This document shows positions 1-6,791 of a stretch of DNA of 16,643 bases, in pieces (within the stretch, counting starts at the first letter, position 1; every line of letters starts with the position of its first letter). Below the pieces are notes generated by a model. That model was not told where the DNA came from and ran no database searches. It saw only the letters and a program-made list of their open reading frames with translations. Made by a program: the position numbers and the translations under genes. Source of the stretch: Gammaproteobacteria bacterium (GTDB lineage Bacteria > Pseudomonadota > Gammaproteobacteria > SZUA-229); the NCBI GenBank assembly GCA_030641945.1, contig DAOWLL010000003.1:1-16643 (forward strand), in the 5' to 3' direction.

Positions 1-1098
1 ACCAACCATCTCGATGCCGAGTCCGTTGCCTGGCTGGAACGCTTCCTCAAGGATTATCCTGGAACCGTTGTCGCCGTAACCCATGACCGCTACTTTCTCG
101 ATAATGTTGCCGGCTGGATTCTTGAACTGGATCGCGGTCATGGCATTCCCTGGGAAGGCAACTATTCCTCATGGCTGGAACAAAAAGAAAAGCGACTCGC
201 TGTTGAAGAGCGCAAAGAAGCCAGCCGGCAGAAAACCATTAAAGCAGAACTTGACTGGGTACGATCGACCCCAAAAGCACGCCAGGCCAAAAGCAAGGCA
301 CGTATGCAGCGCTTTGAAGAACTGTCATCAACAGAACATCAGCAGCGCAGCGAAACCAATTCGCTTTATATTCCACCCGGCCCCAGGCTTGGCGACAAGG
401 TGGTTGAATCTGATCATGTGCGCAAGCAGTATGGCGACAAACTGCTTTACGAAGACCTGAATTTCAAGCTGCCGCGTGGCGGCATTGTCGGCATCATTGG
501 ACCGAATGGCGCCGGTAAAACCACCCTGTTCCGCATGATCACCGCTACCGAACAGCCCGATGTAGGCACATTTACTGTCGGGGACACGGTGCAAATCGCC
601 TATGTCGACCAGTCCCGCGACAGCCTGAATGGCAGCAAAACGGTGTGGGATGAAATCTCTGATGGCCTGGATAACATCACCATCGGTAACTACACCGTAC
701 CCTCGCGAGGCTATGTCAGCCGTTTCAACTTCAAGGGTGAAGACCAGCAGAAATATGTAAAGGACCTTTCCGGCGGCGAACGCAACCGCGTTCACCTCGC
801 CAGGCTGCTGAAAAGCGGCGGCAACCTGCTGCTGCTCGATGAGCCCACCAATGACCTTGATGTGGAAACCCTGCGCGCACTGGAAGAAGCCATTCTAGAA
901 TTCCCGGGCTGTGTCGTCGTTATTTCCCACGACAGGTGGTTCCTGGACCGCATTGCCACTCATATTCTCGCATTTGAAGGCGACAGCGAAGTTGTCTGGC
1001 ATGAAGGCAACTATTCAGATTACGAACAGGACCGCAAGCGCAGACTGGGTGATGAAGCAGATAATCCTCACCGGATCAAATACAGGAAACTGGCCTGA
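1..1098 (+). CDS. ettA: Energy-dependent translational throttle protein EttA (ABC-F), 5' truncated by window edge
   Basis: The frame is open from base 1, so this is the C-terminal 365 residues of a protein that is about 555 residues in E. coli. It starts in the D-loop of the first ABC domain (TNHLDAES), followed by its H-loop (VTHDRYFLD, His28) and the EttA-typical [15 protein letters not shown], then the basic inter-domain linker. The second ABC domain is complete: Walker [10 protein letters not shown] (167-175), signature LSGGE (256-260), Walker B LLLLDEP (276-282) and H-loop SHDRWFLD (His310). Known family role: a cytoplasmic ATPase that binds the ribosomal E site and gates entry into elongation according to ATP/ADP. 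The [15 protein letters not shown] motif and closely spaced domains favour EttA over Uup or YheS. An ATG at 304 lies inside the linker and is not the true start. Confidence 0.95.
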   Translation, partial: TNHLDAESVAWLERFLKDYPGTVVAVTHDRYFLDNVAGWILELDRGHGIPWEGNYSSWLEQKEKRLAVEERKEASRQKTIKAELDWVRSTPKARQAKSKARMQRFEELSSTEHQQRSETNSLYIPPGPRLGDKVVESDHVRKQYGDKLLYEDLNFKLPRGGIVGIIGPNGAGKTTLFRMITATEQPDVGTFTVGDTVQIAYVDQSRDSLNGSKTVWDEISDGLDNITIGNYTVPSRGYVSRFNFKGEDQQKYVKDLSGGERNRVHLARLLKSGGNLLLLDEPTNDLDVETLRALEEAILEFPGCVVVISHDRWFLDRIATHILAFEGDSEVVWHEGNYSDYEQDRKRRLGDEADNPHRIKYRKLA

Positions 1099-1137
1099 TA
1101 GTGAGCTGGACTCAGTCAAATACTGCATTCACCTGAA

Positions 1138-1166
1138 CTAACAAGGGGCTATTTAACGACTATACT
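1138..1166 (+). promoter_or_regulatory. Candidate sigma70-type promoter for the GGDEF-EAL gene
   Basis: CTAACA at 1138-1143 and TATACT at 1161-1166 are separated by exactly 17 bases (4/6 and 5/6 consensus matches by eye). The -10 box overlaps the most upstream possible start (TTG 1166). If this promoter is used, translation must begin further downstream, for example at the in-frame GTG at 1205. This is inference from pattern only. Confidence 0.35.
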
Positions 1167-3091
1167 TGGTGAATAATATTAACTTTCAGGGCTGTTTTCT
1201 GCACGTGGAAGATAACCAGTTTAACAACATCAAGTTCGCCGGAATCCAGAATGCGCTATTACTGGCAACGGGAACAAGCCAGGATCTCGATGAAATGCTG
1301 CAATCATTCATGATTGCAGCCGTTGAACAGCTCAGGCTGAACAACGTCCATGTTTATTTACTGGATGCAATCAATGTCGGTACTGTTAGCACCAGTGATA
1401 CTTCCGGGTTCCATTACTATCTAAGTTATGCTGACAGTCACAGCCAGCTTCCTCATATTCACCACAAAGTTGCAACATCATTCAGGAATATACAGCCGTG
1501 TGACGACAATACCCTGGAAATCGTTGAAATTGATGACCTGCAATATTTTGTATACTGCCTGAACAATATTGGCGCCATTGTGCTTGAATTCCGCCACAGG
1601 GATTTCCCGGTAATCATGGCCAGCCGATTGACCCCGGTCATGCATCAACTGGCTTTAGCCTGCTCAACCTGCCTTACTATCGGCAAGCTTGAAAACCAGA
1701 TTCGCCTGAATAAAGAACTGGAGAAAACTTACGAGCAGCAGGCCAACCAGGACCCGCTGACCAAATTACCAAACCGCCGCGCCTTTCGATACAACCTTTA
1801 CCAGGAAATCGCCAATTCCAAACGTTACAATCACTATGGCGCCGTGTTGTATATCGACCTCGACCACTTTAAAAACATCAATGACTCACTTGGGCATTCA
1901 GTTGGCGACATGCTGCTGACCAAGGTAGCCGACAGACTTACGAATGATGCGCGTGTGGGTGATGATGTTTACCGTCTTGGCGGTGACGAGTTTGTTTACA
2001 TCCTGAGAAATGTTGGCGACACAGAAGCAGCGGCGATGAGCACTTCGCAATCAGTTGCACGCAGGTTACTCGACTCAATGGCAGACCCCCTGCAAGTAGG
2101 CCAATACACCTTACATGTCACGCCCAGTATCGGGGTCACGATCTTTCCTTCTGGAAACACGGAAGAGAACGACAGCGAAAATGTACTCAAACATGCTGAT
2201 ACAGCAATGTACAAGGCAAAATCCGATGGCAGAAATACCTTTGCCTTCTACGATCCTGAGATGCAGGTATCTGCAAGCAAGCGCCTGATCCTTGAAGACT
2301 ACCTCAGAAAAGCAATCAATAATAATGAGTTACACCTTGTATATCAGCCCATAGTGAATGCCAATGAAGAGATCATTGCAGCCGAATCATTAGTACGCTG
2401 GCGCAACCCGGCACTGGGGTATGTTTCCCCGGCAGAATTCATCAGCATAGCCGAGGAAAGCAATTTGATGCTGGATGTCAGCGTCTGGATCCTGAATTCA
2501 GCATGCGCTTTTACAAGAAGATTGAAGTACGAGATAGCAAATCACTCAGCATTTCAATATATCACCATTAACATCAGCCCAAAACAGTTCAAACAACAAG
2601 ATTTTGTTTCCGGCCTGATAGATGTATTAAAAGCCCATGATTTATCTCCAAACGATATTCGCCTTGAATTCACTGAGAATATCCTGATTGATAATATAGA
2701 AAACACCGTTCTGAAAATGGAGGAGCTGCTGGCCTCGGGTATAAAGTTTATTCTTGATGACTTCGGCACCGGATATTCCTCATTATCGTATTTGCATAAA
2801 CTACCCATACGCACAATAAAGATCGACCAGTCATTTGTGACTGGCTTTAAATATAAAAGCTATGCCAACAAGGCCATCGTCGACGCCATCATCGCAATGG
2901 CCAATCGCATGGATTTACGCTGTGTTATAGAGGGCGTAGAAACAAAAGATGATGCTGATTACTTTATAAGCAAAGATATATACGCGATGCAGGGCTATTA
3001 TTACTACCGCCCTATCTCGGGCAACGGACTGATTGATTTACTCAAACACGATAATAAAAGAGCAGTTAGGGAACCTCTGATCAAGTCGTGA
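1166..3091 (+). CDS. GGDEF-EAL bifunctional-type cyclic-di-GMP signalling protein
   Basis: 641 residues from TTG 1166; GTG 1169 and GTG 1205 are alternatives and the start is unresolved (AAGGGG lies 18 bases before the TTG). Residues about 25-175 form an N-terminal region that is possibly GAF-like but not recognised with certainty. A short helical linker (about 175-193) leads into the cyclase domain: DPLTKLPNRR (196-205), intact GGDEF (272-276), and an inhibitory-site RVGD (263-266) exactly five residues before it. The EAL domain follows (about 375-630): ESLVR (407-411) replaces the usual EALLR, while NISPKQF (469-475), FTEN, DDFGTGYSS (531-539), KIDQSF, EGVE (589-592) and MQGYYYYRP are kept. 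Both catalytic halves look competent, so it could make and/or hydrolyse c-di-GMP. No membrane segment or signal peptide is seen, so it is probably cytoplasmic. Its last residues and stop codon are supplied by an inserted repeat element. Confidence 0.93.
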   Translation: MVNNINFQGCFLHVEDNQFNNIKFAGIQNALLLATGTSQDLDEMLQSFMIAAVEQLRLNNVHVYLLDAINVGTVSTSDTSGFHYYLSYADSHSQLPHIHHKVATSFRNIQPCDDNTLEIVEIDDLQYFVYCLNNIGAIVLEFRHRDFPVIMASRLTPVMHQLALACSTCLTIGKLENQIRLNKELEKTYEQQANQDPLTKLPNRRAFRYNLYQEIANSKRYNHYGAVLYIDLDHFKNINDSLGHSVGDMLLTKVADRLTNDARVGDDVYRLGGDEFVYILRNVGDTEAAAMSTSQSVARRLLDSMADPLQVGQYTLHVTPSIGVTIFPSGNTEENDSENVLKHADTAMYKAKSDGRNTFAFYDPEMQVSASKRLILEDYLRKAINNNELHLVYQPIVNANEEIIAAESLVRWRNPALGYVSPAEFISIAEESNLMLDVSVWILNSACAFTRRLKYEIANHSAFQYITINISPKQFKQQDFVSGLIDVLKAHDLSPNDIRLEFTENILIDNIENTVLKMEELLASGIKFILDDFGTGYSSLSYLHKLPIRTIKIDQSFVTGFKYKSYANKAIVDAIIAMANRMDLRCVIEGVETKDDADYFISKDIYAMQGYYYYRPISGNGLIDLLKHDNKRAVREPLIKS

Positions 3092-3228
3092 ACTCGTGTC
3101 TTGCGTCCAAAATATCCGGTATCGGCGTTGCAAATCTTCGCAATAGCTAGCTATTACGCGCGATTCGCGCCTTGATACCGAACATTTTGAATCGCAATCT
3201 ACTTCGTCCAGACTTAATCAGAGGTTCC
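3070..3228. mobile_element. 159-bp miniature inverted-repeat element (MITE), IS5-like ends, TTAG target duplication
   Basis: The ends GGAACCTCTGATCAAGTC (3070-3087) and GACTTAATCAGAGGTTCC (3211-3228) are inverted repeats with 17 of 18 matches, flanked on both sides by TTAG (3066-3069 and 3229-3232). Inner arms also pair with small gaps (TTGCG, TCAAAATRTYCGGTATC, GGCG) and converge on a perfect 14-bp palindrome, AATAGCTAGCTATT, at 3142-3155. Nearly the whole element is therefore self-complementary, and there is no transposase. A 4-bp YTAR duplication and GGAA-type ends fit an IS5-family relative mobilising it in trans; that family assignment is inference. In RNA from either strand it should fold into a long hairpin between two convergent genes and could act as a terminator or antisense buffer, although there is no U-tract. 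Confidence 0.85.
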
Positions 3229-3549
3229 TTAGTGAATAAACCCGTTTATGACGCTGAAACCGTAGGCATAAGATCCGTTTTTCTCATCTTCATTGCAGTA
3301 GCAGATTCTGCCGATGGATTCCTGTGTTCGGCCATCGTTGAAAATTATCTTTGCCTTGATGCGGTCATCCAGCTCAAACCGCTTTGAAGTTACGAAACGA
3401 AAACCTCCTTTACTGATATTTTCGATCACGCCCTGGTATTGTTGTGATTGATCAGGCTGCTCACCATTGACTAAAAGTATCTCACAACGGCAGGTATTGC
3501 ATGGCTGCCTTATATCTTTACGCGACATTGCGTCCATTCTCTTTTCCAA
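3229..3549 (-). CDS. Small single-domain PilZ protein, probable c-di-GMP receptor
   Basis: 106 residues from TTG 3549, preceded by AGAGG at suitable spacing; ATG 3537 and ATG 3528 are alternatives. It carries the two PilZ signatures: RKDIR (RxxxR) near the N-terminus and ENISKGGF ((D/N)xSxxG) about residues 43-50. A beta-barrel-like C-terminal half follows, rich in alternating hydrophobic residues. PilZ domains bind c-di-GMP through these two motifs and pass the signal to motility, polysaccharide or secretion machinery by protein contact. There is no other domain. It is convergent with the GGDEF-EAL gene and lies 63 bases downstream of the PhnD-like gene on the same strand. Its TAA stop falls in the right-hand TTAG duplication of the miniature element, so insertion left the protein unchanged. 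Confidence 0.85.
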   Translation of the reverse strand: MEKRMDAMSRKDIRQPCNTCRCEILLVNGEQPDQSQQYQGVIENISKGGFRFVTSKRFELDDRIKAKIIFNDGRTQESIGRICYCNEDEKNGSYAYGFSVINGFIH

Positions 3550-3612
3550 ACCTGCCTCTTTGTTATTTTTTAAATATTCTACACAGCTTCAGTATAGAAA
3601 TATAATAATAAA

Positions 3613-4410
3613 TCAGTAACCAAAAATACCTTCTAGCAGAACCGCATAACCAGCATATAGTTCAGCATCAGCATCCTCGAAATATTCAATATTCATTTGT
3701 TCAAGCATCTTTTTGCCTGCGGGTGTTTTAATTGCATCCAGCAAGGCATGCTTTACAGCTAACACAACCTCATCCGGCACTTCGGGTGATGCAGAGAAAG
3801 CCATATGCGGGACAGGGTCTGTAGAAACAACAGAATTCAGATTTTCGTAATTACCCACTAACGGACTCGGTATAATCGCAGCATCAACACTGCCCTCAAG
3901 CACCCTGTTTACAGCATCCACCGAATCACTTGCTTCTATGCAGAAGGGTAATCTTACAGGATTCGGGAACATACTGTTCAACCTTACAGCGCCCATACCC
4001 GGTGAAGCCATGGTTGCGATCCTCTTCGAAATCAACTCTTCCATTTCAAATATGAAATTCGCCTCGCCGGTGACAACGGTGAAAGTCACAGTATCCGGGA
4101 ATTTGGCCAACACCCTGTAATTTTTATGCTGAACACGATAATCAGTGAAATGAGCGGCGTCCAGAATAAAATGCATGTCCCTGGCTTTTTGCATGCGCGC
4201 CCAGTAAGTCAGGAAATTTCTGTATGACTTGATTGAGATAGTGTGGCCGGTTTTTTCTGACAGATATTTAGCCAGGGGTTTGTAATTGTGCTGGATCTGA
4301 TCACTGGGTAAGACGGGTTGAACCGAAAGGAAGTAGTTCGCTGCTGACGATACGCCTGTTATCACGAACAGTAGAATCACGAACATTAGCTGTCGAAAAT
4401 ACACCTTCAT
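3613..4410 (-). CDS. PhnD-like periplasmic substrate-binding protein, orphan
   Basis: 265 residues from ATG 4410, which has GGGG 6-9 bases upstream; a GTG at 4425 would add MLGLI and is less likely. A signal peptide is clear: KVYFRQ, a hydrophobic core LMFVILLFVITGV, then SSA-A cleavage near residue 22. The mature part resembles the phosphate/phosphite/phosphonate-type (PhnD) binding fold, with an early LSVQPVLPSDQIQHNYKPLA followed by LAKYLSEKTG, a mid-protein AAHFTDYRV region and VDAAIIPSPLV. No permease or ATPase gene is near it, so transport is doubtful. In other bacteria such orphan proteins can serve as periplasmic sensor inputs. Its neighbours here (PilZ and GGDEF-EAL) suggest, but do not prove, a signalling role. 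The ligand cannot be predicted. Confidence 0.8.
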   Translation of the reverse strand: MKVYFRQLMFVILLFVITGVSSAANYFLSVQPVLPSDQIQHNYKPLAKYLSEKTGHTISIKSYRNFLTYWARMQKARDMHFILDAAHFTDYRVQHKNYRVLAKFPDTVTFTVVTGEANFIFEMEELISKRIATMASPGMGAVRLNSMFPNPVRLPFCIEASDSVDAVNRVLEGSVDAAIIPSPLVGNYENLNSVVSTDPVPHMAFSASPEVPDEVVLAVKHALLDAIKTPAGKKMLEQMNIEYFEDADAELYAGYAVLLEGIFGY

Positions 4411-4487
4411 GATTAGCCCCAACACAGAATTTATCTATTTTGAGCATAGTCAATGCAACTGGTTTTTTCAGACAGATTTACATAAGT

Positions 4488-4598
4488 TTACAACCACCTC
4501 AGCCACTCCTTAAGCACATAAATAACAGAGGCTGCCACTAGCGCGCAGCCCGTACAGAGCAGCAATATTTTTACAATGAGCAGTACTGTTTCATTCAT
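4488..4598 (-). CDS. 36-residue single-helix membrane peptide (hypothetical)
   Basis: A short frame starts at ATG 4598 (MNETVLLIVK) and ends in TAA at 4488. The middle is one hydrophobic stretch (LLIVKILLLCTGCALVAASV then IYVL) with two cysteines, and the C-terminus is basic and tryptophan-rich (KEWLRWL). The layout of a short acidic N-terminus, one transmembrane helix and a positive amphipathic tail is typical of bacterial membrane microproteins. GGGTAAG sits just upstream as a weak ribosome site. It lies 77 bases before the PhnD-like gene on the same strand and could be co-transcribed with it. No family is recognised. Chance occurrence of such a short frame is possible, but the clean helix and position make a real gene reasonable. 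Confidence 0.5.
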   Translation of the reverse strand: MNETVLLIVKILLLCTGCALVAASVIYVLKEWLRWL

Positions 4599-4673
4599 GT
4601 TACTTACCCAGCAAGACATTTACCTGAACTGAAATCTTGCTTAATATTCCCACTATTTATACTTTATTATCAT

Positions 4674-4689
4674 AATGTTATTTAACATT
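4674..4689. promoter_or_regulatory. Short AT-rich dyad in the rarA / small-ORF gap
   Basis: AATGTTA-TT-TAACATT is a perfect 7-bp inverted repeat in an AT-rich stretch (4640-4705). It lies just after the rarA stop on the minus strand and about 76 bases before the small membrane ORF, near a TATAAA (minus strand, 4661-4656). It could be an operator or simply AT-rich symmetry. No U-tract follows it, so it is a poor terminator. Confidence 0.25.
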
Positions 4690-4723
4690 ATTAATGTATT
4701 TAGTTAAGCTTGTGCACGCCCTG

Positions 4724-6079
4724 CTACTTCTTCCTGGTTCTGTTTTTCCTGTTTGCCTCCCTCAAGCCAGACAACTTCTCACCGATTTTGATTTCTAGTC
4801 CTCTTGCCACTGGCTGGTAGTAAATTTTCTCTTCCATGTTGTCAGGGAAATAAGTCTCACCTGCTGCAAAGGCATCTTCCTCATCGTGAGCATAGCGGTA
4901 GCTTTTTCCATGCCCAAGTTCTTTCATCAACCGGGTCGGTGCATTGCGAATATGCATCGGCACTTCCATGGTGCCAAGCTCACGGGCATCCTTCATTGCC
5001 AGTCGATATGCCGTGTACACCGCGTTGCTTTTCGCTGTTGAAGCAAGATAGGTGATTGCCTGTGCGATTGCCAGTTCACCTTCGGGACTCCCCAGGCGTT
5101 CGTATGTATTCCAGGCATTGAGTGCAATTTCCAGACCCCGAGGGTCGGCATTGCCAATATCCTCCGATGCCATGCGGACAACACGACGTGCTATATATCC
5201 TGGATCACAACCACCATCCAGCATGCGCGCAAACCAGTAAAGCGCAGCATCAGGATTACTGCCCCTGACTGATTTATGCAATGCTGAAATTTGATCATAG
5301 AAAAGATCACCGCCTTTATCGAAGCGGCGAAAACTTTGCGAAGTGACATCCTGGATTATTCTTTCAGTAATCACGTTGTCATCTGCCGCCAGGTCTGCAG
5401 CGAGTTCCAGCATGTTGAGCGCACGACGCGCATCACCATCGGCTATTGCAGCTATCTGATTGACCTGATCATCATCAATATGAATATTCCGATCACCCAG
5501 CCCGGCATCCTTATCGACAACCGCTCTTTTCAGTAACTGCGCAATATCACTTTCATCGAGACTTTTTAAAACGTATGTTTTTACCCGTGACAGCAGCGCA
5601 TTATTTAACTCAAAGGACGGATTTTCCGTGGTTGCACCAATAAAAAAGATCGTGCCGTCTTCAACATAAGGCAGAAATGCGTCCTGTTGTGACTTGTTAA
5701 AGCGATGCACCTCATCAACAAACAGAATCGTTGCCCTGCCGTATGCCTGCTCCTGCTTTGCTTTATCAACCGCGGCACGAATATCCTTTACACCCGACAG
5801 CACAGCGGAAATACTCAGGAACTGGGCGTCAGCACTGTTGGCGATAATGCGGGCCAATGTGGTTTTACCCGTACCAGGCGGCCCCCAGAACACCATTGAA
5901 TGCAGCGTACCCGATGCTATGGCCTGGCGTAAGGCACGACCCTTGTCATTGCTGTTATCATTTTCATCGCCAAGAATGTGTTGCTGGCCAATAAAATCGC
6001 CCAGCACTTTTGGACGCATGCGATCAGCCAGCGGCGAATAAACCGGGTTTGCAGATCTGGAGGCATCTGCGGACATCAT
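4724..6079 (-). CDS. rarA: Replication-associated recombination protein A (RarA/MgsA), AAA+ ATPase
   Basis: 451 residues, close to E. coli RarA (447). N-terminal PLADRMRPKVLGDFIGQQHILG is the conserved family entry. The AAA+ module has Walker A GPPGTGKT (66-73), Walker B FVDEVHRF (120-127) and sensor-1 GATTENPSFELNNALLSR (148-165). The C-terminal part (SVRGSNPDAALYWFARML, DIGNADPRGL, then PMHIRNAPTRLMKELGHGKSY) is the tetramerisation/clamp-loader-like region. Known role: a DNA-dependent ATPase acting at stalled replication forks together with single-strand binding protein. The ATG at 6079 overlaps the lolA stop by four bases (ATGA), so translational coupling is likely; a second ATG follows directly and is an equal candidate. 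Confidence 0.97.
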   Translation of the reverse strand: MMSADASRSANPVYSPLADRMRPKVLGDFIGQQHILGDENDNSNDKGRALRQAIASGTLHSMVFWGPPGTGKTTLARIIANSADAQFLSISAVLSGVKDIRAAVDKAKQEQAYGRATILFVDEVHRFNKSQQDAFLPYVEDGTIFFIGATTENPSFELNNALLSRVKTYVLKSLDESDIAQLLKRAVVDKDAGLGDRNIHIDDDQVNQIAAIADGDARRALNMLELAADLAADDNVITERIIQDVTSQSFRRFDKGGDLFYDQISALHKSVRGSNPDAALYWFARMLDGGCDPGYIARRVVRMASEDIGNADPRGLEIALNAWNTYERLGSPEGELAIAQAITYLASTAKSNAVYTAYRLAMKDARELGTMEVPMHIRNAPTRLMKELGHGKSYRYAHDEEDAFAAGETYFPDNMEEKIYYQPVARGLEIKIGEKLSGLREANRKNRTRKK

Positions 6080-6693
6080 GAGCCCCCGAAAACGTCGACA
6101 CCCTCCGGCGGTGTGAATTCAAAAATTGCAGGTTCAAGTTCGGGATTTGACTGCAGTTCGGTAAAGAAGATGAATGTGGTCTGCTCGAACTGGTCGTGCA
6201 GTTGCAAAAAACGCAGCCCTTTCTCATCAAGGCCCAGCATGACACGATCGAAATCAGAGTCTTCTTTTTTATTCAGCAGTTCTATTCGATGCAGACCCGC
6301 ATCAGAACCGCGTTCGTGTATTTCAAATGCCTGTTCCAGCTTTTGCCTGTTTTGCAGCAGGGCCATCGGTGTATTACTCCGGCCCAAACCCTGCTTCTGC
6401 ACCGTCACCTGTTCTAGGTCCACATCGAAAATCCAGATTTGCTCGCCATCTGAAACAATCTCCTGCGGATAAGGCTGTGTATAATTCCAGCGAAACTTGC
6501 CCGGGCGTTGCAGATAGAACTCACCTGCAGATTCCTGCAACAACCTGCCGTCACTGGCTTTCAGTGTCTGCTTGAAGTTCGCCGACATGGTCTGCGTTTC
6601 CGTTAAAAACTTGTCGAGCAAAACCCTGCCCTCGCCGGCAATAACATTAACCGGAATGACAAGGCAGAAAAAAGTTAGCGCAATTTTTCTCAT
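6076..6693 (-). CDS. lolA: Outer-membrane lipoprotein carrier protein LolA
   Basis: 205 residues (E. coli 203). Signal peptide: MRK, hydrophobic IALTFFCLVIPVNVIA, cleavage before GEGR. The mature protein shows family hallmarks: FLTETQTMSANFKQT, GEFYLQRPGKFRWNYTQPYPQEIVSDGEQIWIFDVDLEQVTVQ, then the C-terminal FTPPEGVDVF. LolA is the periplasmic chaperone that takes lipoproteins from LolCDE at the inner membrane to LolB at the outer membrane; the concave beta-barrel uses aromatic residues such as those in the RWNY segment. It follows ftsK and overlaps rarA by four bases, the usual gammaproteobacterial order. No good ribosome site is seen upstream (TTTTAATAC), and the 98-base gap to ftsK contains a dispersed repeat. 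Confidence 0.96.
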   Translation of the reverse strand: MRKIALTFFCLVIPVNVIAGEGRVLLDKFLTETQTMSANFKQTLKASDGRLLQESAGEFYLQRPGKFRWNYTQPYPQEIVSDGEQIWIFDVDLEQVTVQKQGLGRSNTPMALLQNRQKLEQAFEIHERGSDAGLHRIELLNKKEDSDFDRVMLGLDEKGLRFLQLHDQFEQTTFIFFTELQSNPELEPAIFEFTPPEGVDVFGGS

Positions 6694-6757
6694 GTATTAA
6701 AATATTATTTCAGTGTGTGACGCATGATGGTTTGTTATGACAATACACCAATATAAC

Positions 6758-6786
6758 TTTGCGTCCTCTGCGTCTTTGCGGTGAAT
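6758..6786. repeat. Dispersed GCGTC-type intergenic repeat between ftsK and lolA
   Basis: The stretch beginning TTTGCGTCCTCTGCGTC and continuing to GGTGAAT is a recognisable dispersed intergenic motif of environmental proteobacteria. A related copy occurs in this window at about 14895-14925, and CACAGAG/CTCTGTG relatives lie at 12563-12817 and 14814-14830. It lies in the 98-base gap after the ftsK stop and could influence the ftsK-lolA transcript. Function is unknown. Confidence 0.55.
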
Positions 6787-6791
6787 AAATC

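Noticed and set aside
328..795. 155-residue minus-strand frame opposite ettA
   Set aside because: Antisense to the second ABC domain, whose motifs prove the plus-strand reading.
3172..3387. 71-residue plus-strand frame
   Set aside because: It starts in the miniature element and runs antisense through the PilZ gene, whose motifs are clear on the other strand.
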